NCBI GenBank assembly: GCA_029250885.1 | Contig: JAQXEK010000005.1 | Coordinates: forward strand, 1-64,000 | Source of the DNA: Planctomycetota bacterium | GTDB taxonomy: Bacteria > Planctomycetota > UBA1135 > GCA-002686595 | Reading direction: 5' to 3' | DNA length: 64,000 bases | Shown here: in pieces, positions 34,372-43,636 of the stretch | Position numbering within the stretch: position 1 is the stretch's first letter | Layout: every line of letters begins with the position of its first letter | The notes under the pieces: model-generated | Seen by the model: only the letters and a program-made list of their open reading frames with translations | Database searches by the model: none | Told to the model about the DNA's origin: nothing | Made by a program: the position numbers and the translations under genes

Positions 34372-35913
34372 TCATAGGCTCGCCCGCAGGGCAAGGGCCT
34401 CCGCGAGCTGCGCTCGGCCGGGGAGGTCCTGCTCGGCGAGGTCGGCCAGGGTCCGCGCTACCCGGCGCAGGCTCTGGATAGCCCGGGCCGAGAGGCCCTG
34501 GCGCTCGGCTGCTCGAACCAAGAGCTCGCGCATGTCCGCGTTTAGGGGAGCGTGGCGGTCGAGGTCTTCGGTCCCCATGCGTGAGTTGAGCCGGTCCTGT
34601 CGTTCGAGGCTACGCTCCCGGGCCGCTTGGGCGCGACGGGCCAGCACGAGCCCGGGGCTCGCCAAGGTGTCTTGGATCTGGGCTTCGGTGCCGGCCTCGC
34701 CCAAGAGGTCGCCCAGGCTGGGAGGGCTGAGCTCGAGGCGCAGGTCAATACGGTCCATCAAGGGGCCGGAGATGCGGCCGCGGTAGCGAGCCACTGCAAA
34801 GGGCGAGCAGCGGCAGGGAATCTTGGGGTGCCCGAGGTAGCCACATGGGCACGGATTCATAGCGCAGACCAGGTGGAAGTCGGCGGGTAGTAGGGTCTGC
34901 TGGCCCGCCCTGGCGATCAGGATCTCACCGCCCTCGATGGGCTGACGCAGGGCCTCGAGCACATCGCGCCTAAACTCGGGTAGCTCATCCAGGAAGAGCA
35001 CCCCGTGGTGGGCCAGGGTGATCTCCCCGGCCATGGGGGGCGAGCCCCCGCCCACGAGTCCCGCATGGCTGGTGGTGTGGTGGGGCGCGCGGAAGGAGCG
35101 CTCGCAGGCTAGGCCGCCGGGCCAGCGGCCCGCGGCCGAGAGCACCCGGGTCATGTCTACGCGCTCGGCGGTAGTCGGCGCGGGCATCAGCTCGGAGAGG
35201 GCCCGGGCCAGCAGGCTCTTGCCCGCACCTGGTGGACCGAAGAAGAGCACTCCGTGCCCCCCCGCCGCCGCGACCTCTAGGGCGCGCTTACCTGCCGCCT
35301 GCCCGCGGATCGCATCCAGGCGAGGCGTTGTGTGGACCTTGGCCCCGTCACCTTCCCGAGGGGCAGACAAGGGCGTCACCGGTGCACCGGACAGGATCGC
35401 GACGACCTCGCCAAGGCTCGAGGCCTCGAACGCCCTAATCCCAGGTAGGGCCGCAGCCTCCCGGGCCGTCTCTAGGGGTGCGATCAAGGTCCGGATCCCA
35501 GCGCTAAGGGCCACGTCGGCGGTTGCGAGGCCACCAGGGACCGCGCGCAGCCGCCCGTCGAGGTGGAGCTCGCCCAGGAACACGATTCCGGCCAGTGCGT
35601 CCTGTGGAATGTGTCCTGCGGCCGAGGCCGTTCCCAAGGCCAAGGGCAGGTCCAGGAGCTCGCCGGACTTCTTCAGGCCGGCGGGGCCAAGGTGCAGCAG
35701 CAGCTTTCCAGGGGGCAGCGCCAGCTGGCTCTCCCGGAGAGCCGCCAGCATGCGGCCGCGACTCTCGCGGATGACGGGGTCGGGTAGGCCCGAGAGGACT
35801 ATCTCAGTGCTGCCCTTTTCAATCTGGCCAGCCGGGTCAAAGCGCGCCTCGACCGTAACCAAGGTTGCGCCAGCGGCGTGAAGGGTCGCGCCCATGACAC
35901 GCACATGGCGCAT
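34372..35913 (-). CDS. comM: YifB/ComM-type Mg-chelatase-like AAA+ ATPase
   Basis: I start at ATG 35913, preceded by CCTCTTCC; an extension to 36036 lacks any recognisable domain. The 513-residue protein has a ChlI N-domain (TLVTVEARFDPAG, IVLSGLPDPVIRESRGRM), an AAA+ core with GPPGAGKSLLARAL, HHTTSHAGLVGGG and LFLDELPEF, then the Mg_chelatase_C domain with a Cys-rich MNPCPCGYLGHPKIPCRCS. ComM drives branch migration during natural transformation. Its presence with pilT/pilB/pilC agrees with, but does not prove, competence. Confidence 0.93.
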   Translation of the reverse strand: MRHVRVMGATLHAAGATLVTVEARFDPAGQIEKGSTEIVLSGLPDPVIRESRGRMLAALRESQLALPPGKLLLHLGPAGLKKSGELLDLPLALGTASAAGHIPQDALAGIVFLGELHLDGRLRAVPGGLATADVALSAGIRTLIAPLETAREAAALPGIRAFEASSLGEVVAILSGAPVTPLSAPREGDGAKVHTTPRLDAIRGQAAGKRALEVAAAGGHGVLFFGPPGAGKSLLARALSELMPAPTTAERVDMTRVLSAAGRWPGGLACERSFRAPHHTTSHAGLVGGGSPPMAGEITLAHHGVLFLDELPEFRRDVLEALRQPIEGGEILIARAGQQTLLPADFHLVCAMNPCPCGYLGHPKIPCRCSPFAVARYRGRISGPLMDRIDLRLELSPPSLGDLLGEAGTEAQIQDTLASPGLVLARRAQAARERSLERQDRLNSRMGTEDLDRHAPLNADMRELLVRAAERQGLSARAIQSLRRVARTLADLAEQDLPGRAQLAEALALRASL

Positions 35914-36143
35914 GGAAGAGGTCCGGCTTGGTGGGGGAGATAGGTTCATGAAAAGGAGACTGTCCCCAGGGCGGATGGTTGCTCCTGGCGTGCTAAAAAC
36001 CTGCTCCCGGGGCAATCTTGCGCAAGCTCCCCGCAAATCGTCGGCTCAGGCGTCCCACTTGGAACAACGAAACGTTCTGCTATGGTTTAGGGCCGATTCC
36101 ACTTATCGAAGGCACTTACTTTTCAGGGCTACGAACCCAATCC

Positions 36144-36476
36144 ATGACTTCCTACTACGACCCCAAGCACCTTGAGCACTTCGGCGAAATTGGCGAACAC
36201 GCCTCGGAGCTCTCCGCCAAGTTCTTTGACTACTACGGCGCCGTCTTCCAGGACGGGGCTCTAACCGCACGGGAGAAAGCGCTCATTGCCCTAGGTGTGG
36301 CCCATGCGGTGCAGTGCCCCTATTGCATCGACGCCTACACGAAGTCGACCCTAGAGAAGGGCTGCGACCCCGAGCAGTTGACCGAGGCCGTTCACGTGGC
36401 AACGGCGATTCGCGGCGGCGCCTCTCTGGTGCATGGCATGCAAATGAAGAAGGTCGCGGGTGACCTGGGGATGTAG
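36144..36476 (+). CDS. Arsenosugar-associated AhpD-like (carboxymuconolactone decarboxylase) protein
   Basis: The 110-residue protein from ATG 36144 reads MTSYYDPKHLEHFGEIGEHA, then LTAREKALIALGVAHAVQCPYCIDAYTK, with the CxxC redox pair, and AIRGGASLVHGMQM. This is the compact peroxidase-like family repeatedly found beside ArsS. Its exact reaction is unknown to me. It stops two bases before arsS, so the genes are co-transcribed. Confidence 0.9.
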   Translation: MTSYYDPKHLEHFGEIGEHASELSAKFFDYYGAVFQDGALTAREKALIALGVAHAVQCPYCIDAYTKSTLEKGCDPEQLTEAVHVATAIRGGASLVHGMQMKKVAGDLGM

Positions 36477-36478
36477 CC

Positions 36479-37588
36479 ATGGCGACTCCTCCCAAGGCCG
36501 CCGCTCCGAAGACCAGCCTGCTCTTTCGCAAGCAGCCCCTGTCCTCGGTCCAAGCACAGCTCGACCTTCTCGGCAGTATAGACCTCGGTGACGATTCCGA
36601 GCTCTTTACAGGCCGGGCCAGCGCGCCTAGCAACACGTTTGACTTGGCCCTGCAAGGGTCCGGCAGCTTCCCGTTGCAGGCCACTGGCGTGGAGACCTTC
36701 CAGCTAAATCTCGGCCGCGTCTGCAACCAGACCTGCATGCACTGCCATGTGGATGCGGGGCCTGATCGCCGGGAGAACATGGACCACGCAACGGCCGAGC
36801 TCGCCATACAGGTGCTCGCCCAGACAAACATTCCCACGGTGGACATCACCGGTGGTGCCCCCGAGATGTGCCCCGAGTTCAAGTTCCTTGTCCGGGAATC
36901 CCGCGCCCTCGGACGCCGAGTTCTCGACCGATGCAACCTGACGATCCTCTCGGCCCAGGGCTACCAGGACCTCCCCGAGTTCCTCGCCGAGCACCAGGTC
37001 GAGATCGTCTGCTCGCTGCCGCATTACCGGGCACTTAGCACGGACAAGCAGCGCGGGGACGGCACCTTCGAGAAGTCGATCGCAGCCCTGCAACTGCTAA
37101 ATTCGCTGGGGTATGGCAAGCCGGATACGGGGCTGCGGATCACCCTAGTTACTAATCCCGTCGGCGCCTTCATGCCGGCTGGCCAAGCCTCGTTGGAGGC
37201 CGAGTGGAAGCAGCAGCTCATGGCGAACTATGGCATCGTGTTCAACGACCTCTTCTCGATCACCAACATGCCGATCAGCCGCTATCTCGAGTGGCTTGAA
37301 AGTACAAACAACCTTGAGGGTTACCTGCAGAAGCTGAAAGCTGCCTATAACCCGGCTGCGGCTGCAGAAGTGATGTGTAAGACCACCATCAGCGTGGACT
37401 GGAAGGGCTACCTCTACGACTGCGACTTTAACCAGATGCTGGAGATGAAGACGGGATATGGAGCGCCCACCCACCTGTCAGAGTTCGACGTGCGGAGTCT
37501 TTCCAAGCGACGCATCGCGACCAATCGCCACTGCTTTGGTTGTACGGCAGGTACGGGGTCGTCTTGCGGTGGGAGCTTGACCGAATGA
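36479..37588 (+). CDS. arsS: Arsenosugar biosynthesis radical SAM protein ArsS
   Basis: This 369-residue protein carries the radical SAM cluster motif CNQTCMHC (Cys82, Cys86, Cys89), followed by DITGGAPEM, LDRCNLTIL, CSLPHY, LRITLVTNPVGAFMP and LFSITNMPISRYLEWL. The C-terminal Cys-rich end HCFGCTAGTGSSCGG is diagnostic of the ArsS family. ArsS transfers the 5'-deoxyadenosyl group to dimethylarsenic on the route to arsenosugars. The usual methyltransferase gene arsM is not next to it and not in this window. Confidence 0.92.
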   Translation: MATPPKAAAPKTSLLFRKQPLSSVQAQLDLLGSIDLGDDSELFTGRASAPSNTFDLALQGSGSFPLQATGVETFQLNLGRVCNQTCMHCHVDAGPDRRENMDHATAELAIQVLAQTNIPTVDITGGAPEMCPEFKFLVRESRALGRRVLDRCNLTILSAQGYQDLPEFLAEHQVEIVCSLPHYRALSTDKQRGDGTFEKSIAALQLLNSLGYGKPDTGLRITLVTNPVGAFMPAGQASLEAEWKQQLMANYGIVFNDLFSITNMPISRYLEWLESTNNLEGYLQKLKAAYNPAAAAEVMCKTTISVDWKGYLYDCDFNQMLEMKTGYGAPTHLSEFDVRSLSKRRIATNRHCFGCTAGTGSSCGGSLTE

Positions 37589-38661
37589 AGGACATTATCA
37601 TGGGACGCCTTCGCGAAAGTCACCTCGGAGCTGCCCTCGTGGTTCTCTGCCTAGCCTGCGTCGCCCCGAAGCCTAGCCCGGTCTCTTCCGTGACCGAAAC
37701 CACTACCGAAGTCGCCTCGCGGGGCCCGAATGCGGTGCTGCAGAGCACCATGGGAAACTGGACGGGTACCGAGATCGTTATCGCTGGCAAGCGCGTCGAC
37801 ATCGGCGCCCCCGTAGTGCTGTGGATGGACCAGGGCGGCTACGATGCCTACTCGGCCACCCCACGCTTCTCAGACGAAGGTGAGTTTGGCCTGCGCTATT
37901 CGCCGGGGCGAATCGCGAGACCCAACCAGGTCTCGGACGAGGTCGCCGCAAGGCTAGAGCGCGGCCAAGCCAGCGTCCGCGAGCTAGGCGAGGTGATCGA
38001 CCAATTCGTGATTCACTACGACGTCTGCGGCACCAGCCGCGTGTGCTTCAAGGTGCTGCAGGACATGCGCATGCTGTCCGTGCACTTCATGCTAGACCTG
38101 GACGGTACCCTCTACCAGACCCTGGACCTTAAGGAGAAGGCATGGCATGCCGCGAAGGCCAACGGCCGGTCGGTAGGCGTCGAGATCGCCCAGATCGGCG
38201 CGTACCCCAAGGCCAAGGCCGACGATGCGAACGGTCCCCTAGCCGAGTGGTACGAGGACCTGCCCAGCGGCGAGACGCGCATTACCCTGCCCGACCGCTT
38301 TGAAGGCGGTCACTTCCGTAGAACGGCCCCCGTGATGGCCACGGCCACCGGCGGCCGTAAACAGGGTCCAGTCCAAGGCGAGCAGCTCTACCAATACGAC
38401 TTCACCGCCGCCCAATACGAAACACTCGCCCACCTAGCCGCGGCCCTCAACCGCGAGCTGCCCTTGATCGAACTCGAGGTCCCGCGCACAGCCACCGGGG
38501 ACGTGCTACCCAAGGCCCTGACCGAAGACGAATGGGTGGACTTTCAGGGTCTCTTAGGCCACTACCATGTGACCACCCGCAAGACGGATCCCGGCCCGGC
38601 GTTTAACTGGGACGGAGTGCTTGGGCGCGCCCGCGAGCTGCGCGCTGCGATGGGGGAGTAG
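37585..38661 (+). CDS. N-acetylmuramoyl-L-alanine amidase (Amidase_2) lipoprotein
   Basis: The ATG at 37585 overlaps the arsS stop (ATGA); another ATG at 37600 starts closer to the lipobox ALVVLCLAC. The Amidase_2 domain has the zinc residues in DQFVIHYDVCG, SVHFMLDLDGTLYQTLDLKEKAWHA and a later His, plus SVGVEIAQIG. It should cut the amide bond between muramic acid and the stem peptide in the cell wall. Although coupled to arsS by overlap, the link is probably positional. It ends nine bases from the convergent SDR gene. Confidence 0.88.
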   Translation: MKDIIMGRLRESHLGAALVVLCLACVAPKPSPVSSVTETTTEVASRGPNAVLQSTMGNWTGTEIVIAGKRVDIGAPVVLWMDQGGYDAYSATPRFSDEGEFGLRYSPGRIARPNQVSDEVAARLERGQASVRELGEVIDQFVIHYDVCGTSRVCFKVLQDMRMLSVHFMLDLDGTLYQTLDLKEKAWHAAKANGRSVGVEIAQIGAYPKAKADDANGPLAEWYEDLPSGETRITLPDRFEGGHFRRTAPVMATATGGRKQGPVQGEQLYQYDFTAAQYETLAHLAAALNRELPLIELEVPRTATGDVLPKALTEDEWVDFQGLLGHYHVTTRKTDPGPAFNWDGVLGRARELRAAMGE

Positions 38662-38670
38662 CGTGCTGTG

Positions 38671-39525
38671 CTAGCGAACGCGCTCGCCAGGCTCCCACAT
38701 GCCTCGGCCTAGGCTGGCGCCGCCGTCCATGGTGAAGCACTCGCCCGTGACGTAATCCGATGCTCCGGAAAGTAGCCAGACCGCGTGGTCGGCGACTTCG
38801 GATGCGGTGGCGAAGCGGCCGGCAGGGATGCCCGCCATGAGCCGGGCCTTGACGTCTCCGTCGGGCCAAAGGTTGCCGCTAGCGCCCTCGGACTCGAAGG
38901 GGCCAGGCGCGATGGCGTTGACGCGAATCTTGTGGCGCGCCCACTCGACCGCTAGGGTGCGCGTCATGGCGAGCACGCCCGCCTTGGCGCTAGCCGAGTG
39001 GACGACGCCGGGCATGCCGGTCCATGCATAGGTTGCGACCACGTTCAGCATGACGCCGCCGCCGTTCGCGATCATGGACTTGCCGAACTCGCGGGTGCAG
39101 TAGAACGTTCCGTCGAGCACGATACCCAGCACTGCGCGCCAGGCGCCCTCGGAAAGGCGCTCGGCGGGACACACAAAGTTACCCGCGGCGTTGTTCACTA
39201 GCATGTCGACGGGGCCATCGGCGGTGAGCTCCCGCACCAGGTCCGCGATGTCCCCGAGCTTGCGTACGTCTAGCACGTGGGCCGATGCGCTCCAGCCCTC
39301 GGCCTTGGCCTCGGCCAAGAAGCTTTCGTGGTGGTCCTTATTGCGCGAGCCGATCATGACGTGGGCACCAAGCGAAGCCAGGCGCCGGGAGATCTCAAGG
39401 CCCAGCCCAGTCCCGCCGCCGGTGATAAAGACGCGCTTGCCCTGGAAGAGCTGCGGGGCAAAGGGCGACGGGGGCAGGGGCGCGGGGGCCGAATCCCCGG
39501 AGGTGGCGCTGTCGTTGGAGGTCAT
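38671..39525 (-). CDS. 2,4-dienoyl-CoA reductase-like short-chain dehydrogenase
   Basis: From ATG 39525 (the frame is open to 39600) the 284-residue SDR has the NADP site FITGGGTGLGLEI and NNAAGNF. In place of the classical YxxxK it reads VVHSASAKAGV, preceded by TYAWTG. This arrangement, with Tyr in the 'TxYA' segment and SASAKAG before the helix, is that of DECR-type 2,4-dienoyl-CoA reductases. It probably acts on enoyl- or dienoyl-CoA substrates. It is divergent from the PaaZ/BoxD-like dehydrogenase, suggesting a shared CoA-thioester pathway. Confidence 0.82.
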   Translation of the reverse strand: MTSNDSATSGDSAPAPLPPSPFAPQLFQGKRVFITGGGTGLGLEISRRLASLGAHVMIGSRNKDHHESFLAEAKAEGWSASAHVLDVRKLGDIADLVRELTADGPVDMLVNNAAGNFVCPAERLSEGAWRAVLGIVLDGTFYCTREFGKSMIANGGGVMLNVVATYAWTGMPGVVHSASAKAGVLAMTRTLAVEWARHKIRVNAIAPGPFESEGASGNLWPDGDVKARLMAGIPAGRFATASEVADHAVWLLSGASDYVTGECFTMDGGASLGRGMWEPGERVR

Positions 39526-39686
39526 GGCCCTAGGTTGCCATGGACTGGGACGGCGCTCAAGGCTAGGCGCAGGTCTGTCGGGCCGAGGTCGCCGTTCCAA
39601 TCGGCCCGCAATCGGTTAGACTGCTCGCCTAAATCGGTCGGCCACTGCGGCGTCTGGCCTTGAATCACCTCGAAACAGCTCCTCCT

Positions 39687-41234
39687 ATGATCACCCTGCA
39701 AAGCTACCTCTCCGGCTCCTGGCAGACCGGCACCGGCACCCCCGCCCAGCTCTTCAACCCGACCACCGAAGAGGCGATCGCCGAGTGCAGTTCAGAGGGC
39801 TTGGATATGGCTGCGGCCGTCACCTACGGCCGCGAGGTCGGGGGGGCCGCCCTGCGCGCGATGACCTTCTCCGAGCGCGGCCAGCTCTTGAAGGCCCTGG
39901 CAGCCGCAATTCATGAATACCGCGAAGAGCTGATCGCCCTCGCAATCCAGAACGGCGGCAACACCCGTGGTGACGCCAAGTTCGACATCGACGGTGCCAC
40001 GGGGACCCTTGCCGCCTACGCGCACTTCTCCAAGGAGTTGCCCGACGCGAAATTCCTGACCGACGGTGACAGCATCCAACTCGGCCGCACCAAGCGTTGG
40101 CTAGGCCAGCACATCCTCGTACCCCGCGAGGGTGTCGCGGTGCACATCAATGCTTTCAACTTCCCCGGCTGGGGCATGTTCGAGAAGGTCGCCTGCGCGA
40201 TCCTCGCCGGCGTGCCCGTGATCGAGAAGCCCGGCACGCCCACGGCGCTGGTCGCCTACCGCATGGCGCAGATTGCGGTCGAGTCCGGCATCCTGCCCGA
40301 AGGTAGTTTTCAGTTTATCGCGGGCAGTGCCGGTGACCTGCTAGATCACCTTGGTCCCCAGGACCAGCTGGCCTTCACGGGCTCCGCATGGACCGGCGCG
40401 AAGCTCAAGGGTCACCCGAACCTGGTCAAGAACAACACCCACGTAAACATCGAGGCCGACAGCCTTAATGCCGTCGTGTTTGCTCCGAGCCTAGAGACAT
40501 CATCCGACACCTTTGGCGAGTTCGTCGCTAACACCGTGCGTGAGATGACCCAGAAGACGGGCCAGAAGTGCACGGCTGCACGCCGCGTCTTCGTACCAAA
40601 GGATCGGGTGGACGAGGTGGCGGAAGAGTTTAAGGCCGCACTCGGTCGCATCACCATCGGCGATCCCGCCGACAAGGGCACGGGTATGGGCCCGGTCACA
40701 AGCCAGTCCCAGTTCAACGAGCTACGCGAGGGCATCGACGCCTTCTCAGCCGCTGGCACGATCATCTGCGGCGGCTCCGAGCCAGCGATGGAGAAGGGCT
40801 GGTTCCTTGCGCCGACCGTGGTCGTGGCCAAGGACGCTGACGAGGCCGTCTTCCACGAGCGCGAGCTCTTCGGTCCGATCACTACGATCCTGCCCTACGA
40901 CGGCGAACGCGAGGACTCCGCACTCGAGGCCGCACGCCTAGCCAACAAGGGCGGCGGCAGCCTGCTAGGCGCCGTGTACTGCGACGACCCGGAGTGGGCG
41001 CGCGACTGCATCCTCGCTATGGCACCCTGGCACGGCCGCATCTGGACCGTATCCGAGCGCGTGGCGGGCCAGGCGACCTTCCCGGGTATGGTGCTACCTA
41101 GCATGATCCACGGCGGCCCCGGTCGGGCCGGCGGTGGCGAGGAGCTCGGCGGCCTGCGCGGCCTCAGCGAGTACCTCCAGCGCGTTGGCATCCAAGCCTT
41201 CGGCGGACTGATCAAGGCTGAGTTCGGCGGGTAG
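39687..41234 (+). CDS. PaaZ/BoxD-type CoA-semialdehyde dehydrogenase
   Basis: From ATG 39687 (CTCCTCCT before it) the protein has 515 residues. It reads LQSYLSGSWQTG, SSEGLDMAAAVTYGREVGGAALRAMTFSERGQLLKAL, GVAVHINAFNFPGWGM, FIAGSAGDLLDHLGPQD, TFTGSA-like AFTGSAWTG, and catalytic Cys in EMTQKTGQKCTAARR. It ends with the family-typical HGGPGRAGGGEELGGL. These are hallmarks of the aldehyde dehydrogenase half of PaaZ and of BoxD. There is no hydratase (MaoC-like) half, so it resembles BoxD in length. The substrate is inferred as a ring-cleavage CoA semialdehyde. Confidence 0.87.
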   Translation: MITLQSYLSGSWQTGTGTPAQLFNPTTEEAIAECSSEGLDMAAAVTYGREVGGAALRAMTFSERGQLLKALAAAIHEYREELIALAIQNGGNTRGDAKFDIDGATGTLAAYAHFSKELPDAKFLTDGDSIQLGRTKRWLGQHILVPREGVAVHINAFNFPGWGMFEKVACAILAGVPVIEKPGTPTALVAYRMAQIAVESGILPEGSFQFIAGSAGDLLDHLGPQDQLAFTGSAWTGAKLKGHPNLVKNNTHVNIEADSLNAVVFAPSLETSSDTFGEFVANTVREMTQKTGQKCTAARRVFVPKDRVDEVAEEFKAALGRITIGDPADKGTGMGPVTSQSQFNELREGIDAFSAAGTIICGGSEPAMEKGWFLAPTVVVAKDADEAVFHERELFGPITTILPYDGEREDSALEAARLANKGGGSLLGAVYCDDPEWARDCILAMAPWHGRIWTVSERVAGQATFPGMVLPSMIHGGPGRAGGGEELGGLRGLSEYLQRVGIQAFGGLIKAEFGG

Positions 41235-41408
41235 AGCGCGGGGAAAGTGCCCGGGCCTTGAGCAGCCCCGTCCGTCGCGCCATGGGGCCTGCTGGGGGGG
41301 GCTTAATATTCGCTGGGCAGTACGGGGCAATCGAAGGTGGCCGTGTTACATGAAGACAGTGCCTGGATTTGGGCACGCCTCCATCCCCTTGCTCGAGACG
41401 TCGCGCCT

Positions 41409-42926
41409 ATGACCACTTCCTTTCGCAAGAGCCCTCTTCGCATTCCCTCGCTGTTGGGCCTGCTCTCGTTGACTTTAGGTAGTTTGGGCTGCAGTGCCGA
41501 AGAGGCCCCGGAGGCAGCCTCTCCGAGACCTGACGTAGTGATGATTGTCGTGGATACTCTGCGCGCGGATCGCCTGGCCTTCTATGGCTGCGATCGCGAG
41601 AATGCTCCCTTCCTGAGCAGCCTTGCCGCCAAGGGACTTGTCTATGAGCAGGGGCAGGCGCCCGGCCCGTGGACCGTGCCGTCTACGGCGTCCCTGATGA
41701 CGTCGACCTACCCCTTCCAACACGGTGTCGTCGATGGCTTTAACTGGGAGGCGAGCGACGAGGAGAACGCCGACGAGACGGTTAACAGGATCCCAAGCGC
41801 CGTGGAGACTTTGCCGGAGATGATGCGGGACTTTGGCTACAAGACCTACGGCGTCTCGGCCAATGTCCTAGTAGGTGTGGAGATGGGTTTTGATCGCGGT
41901 TTTGATCGCTTTTCCGCACTCGACGACGAGATCGCCGAAACCGTCAATGCAACGATCTTTGAGTGGAAGGAGGAGCTGCTTGGCAACGAGCAGCCCAACT
42001 TCCTGTACCTGCACTACTTCGATCCCCACGATCCGTACTACGTGCGCGAGCCTTGGTTCGACCTAGACGCATTGGAAGCGCCCGATGCCACTAGTGCCTC
42101 GGCCTTCGCAAGGTTGCGCGCGGGTGCCTGGGATGAGCTGGACGATGAGATGCGCGAGGACCTACTCGACTACCTACCGCGTATGCTCGGATTCGAGGAC
42201 GAGTCGGAGGTTCCTGAGGAGGCGCTTGCGAATCCCCTCGACTATGTGCTCGCCTGCTACGACAGCGAGATCCGCTACCTAGACGAGCACATAGAAAAGC
42301 TCTTCGAGGAGCTTCAGCTGGACGACGAGACGATGGTCATCTTGACCGCGGACCACGGCGAGGAGTTTCTCGACCACGGGCAGTGGGAGCACGGCCAGAG
42401 CCTCTTCAGCGAGCTTGTTCACGTGCCACTCATGATCAAGTTTCCCGGGACTGATGCGCCCCGTGGTCGCGTAAAAGAGCCCGTGAGCACGATGGATGTG
42501 ATGCCGACCCTCAGGCACTACCTCGGCGGCGAAGCCTCGCCCCAGGAGCGTGGGCTCCGGCTGCATGAACAAGGGGATCCGTCGCGCGTGGTGTTGACCA
42601 CTAGTGTGGACCTGCCCAATCCCGACGATGACCGCCAGGAAGAGGGCTCACTCGTAGTAGGCGTTCTGCGCGGCGATTGGAAGGCGATCGTGGGGACCGA
42701 ACGGGATCGTCGCGAATCCGAGGAGGTTGAGCAGCTCTTCCACCTGACCGAGGATCCCAGTGAGCACAACGAGCGCGCCGCCTCGGATCCAGGCGTGCTC
42801 GACGCCCTGCGCGCAGAGTGGGAGCGAATCCACAGCGCAACCATGATCTACGAGCGCGAGTTCGGACCCGTGGTCATCGACGAGGCCATGCGCAACCACA
42901 TGGAAGGTCTCGGCTACACGGACTAA
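41409..42926 (+). CDS. Alkaline-phosphatase-superfamily lipoprotein, Thr-type
   Basis: The 505-residue protein from ATG 41409 has a lipobox LLSLTLGSLGC. It carries VVMIVVDTLRADRL, YLHYFDPHDPY, ILTADHGEEFLDHGQWEHGQSLFSELVHVPLMIKFPG, and GRVKEPVSTMDVMPTLRHYLG, all normal for the sulfatase fold. The nucleophile segment is GPWTVPSTASLMTS, so Thr89 replaces the formylglycine Cys and Thr93 replaces Arg. It resembles the protein at 22269 in plan and may be its functional relative. Its 3' end overlaps the convergent hydrolase gene by four bases. Confidence 0.75.
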   Translation: MTTSFRKSPLRIPSLLGLLSLTLGSLGCSAEEAPEAASPRPDVVMIVVDTLRADRLAFYGCDRENAPFLSSLAAKGLVYEQGQAPGPWTVPSTASLMTSTYPFQHGVVDGFNWEASDEENADETVNRIPSAVETLPEMMRDFGYKTYGVSANVLVGVEMGFDRGFDRFSALDDEIAETVNATIFEWKEELLGNEQPNFLYLHYFDPHDPYYVREPWFDLDALEAPDATSASAFARLRAGAWDELDDEMREDLLDYLPRMLGFEDESEVPEEALANPLDYVLACYDSEIRYLDEHIEKLFEELQLDDETMVILTADHGEEFLDHGQWEHGQSLFSELVHVPLMIKFPGTDAPRGRVKEPVSTMDVMPTLRHYLGGEASPQERGLRLHEQGDPSRVVLTTSVDLPNPDDDRQEEGSLVVGVLRGDWKAIVGTERDRRESEEVEQLFHLTEDPSEHNERAASDPGVLDALRAEWERIHSATMIYEREFGPVVIDEAMRNHMEGLGYTD

Positions 42927-43636
42927 GGCATGCAGAGCCAGGGCACAACGGCGTCGAGCATTTGGGCCAAACCCGCCCCGGTGAAGGAGTGATCGGTGCC
43001 GTCGAGCTCAATAAGCTCGACGTGCTCCTGTGCGGCGGCATAGGCATCCCGGGCGTGGGCGATCGGCACCACGTTATCTTGTGTACCGTGGACGATGAGC
43101 CAGGGCACGGCGATCTTAGGGGCATCGCCGACAACGCTCTCGATTTCATGAAGGTCATCCACGAGCTTCGCGCTCAGTGGGCAGTGGGGTTTGTCCAGCA
43201 TGGATTGACCGACCTTGAGGTGTCCGAAGTAGCTGTCCATGAACTGCCTCGTGTGTACCATGCCCGCCAGGCTGACCAGTCGGCGGATCCGGGGGTCCGC
43301 GGCCGCGCGGCGCATGCCGACCGCCGCGCCCATGCTGTGGCCAACGAAGCTCACGCTCCACGTCTCGCCCAGGGCGTCCAAGACTGCGCCGAGGTCGTGG
43401 ACTTCTTTTGTAATGGTGGAGTCTTCAAACGAACCCTCGGACTCGCCGTTGCCCGACCAGGCGATGCGGATCGAGGCCACTCCGCCCTGGGCCAGTCGCT
43501 TGGAGAGATGCTCGGACCAGGGCCGCTCCTTGTCGGAGGTGACCCCGTGGCCGATCACCACCACGTCCCGGCCGCCGGGTGTGCCGGGCACCCACGTGTT
43601 GGCGATGCGCTCGCCCTCTTGGTTTCGGATCCACAT
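42923..43636 (-). CDS. Alpha/beta hydrolase
   Basis: This 237-residue protein has a complete catalytic set: the nucleophile elbow GHSMG (Ser101), Asp in VHGTQDNVVP near 190, and His in DGTDHSF near 219. VVVIGHGVTSDKERPW forms the oxyanion region. It lacks a signal peptide and is cytosolic by sequence. The family resembles small serine esterases (hydrolase_4/BAAT-like); the substrate is unknown. Confidence 0.88.
   Translation of the reverse strand: MWIRNQEGERIANTWVPGTPGGRDVVVIGHGVTSDKERPWSEHLSKRLAQGGVASIRIAWSGNGESEGSFEDSTITKEVHDLGAVLDALGETWSVSFVGHSMGAAVGMRRAAADPRIRRLVSLAGMVHTRQFMDSYFGHLKVGQSMLDKPHCPLSAKLVDDLHEIESVVGDAPKIAVPWLIVHGTQDNVVPIAHARDAYAAAQEHVELIELDGTDHSFTGAGLAQMLDAVVPWLCMP

Noticed and set aside
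39687-41234. Pyrroline-5-carboxylate dehydrogenase partner for proline dehydrogenase
   Set aside because: Motifs (HINAFNFPGWGM, HGGPGRAGGGEELGGL) belong to the PaaZ/BoxD group, and the gene is 20 kb away.
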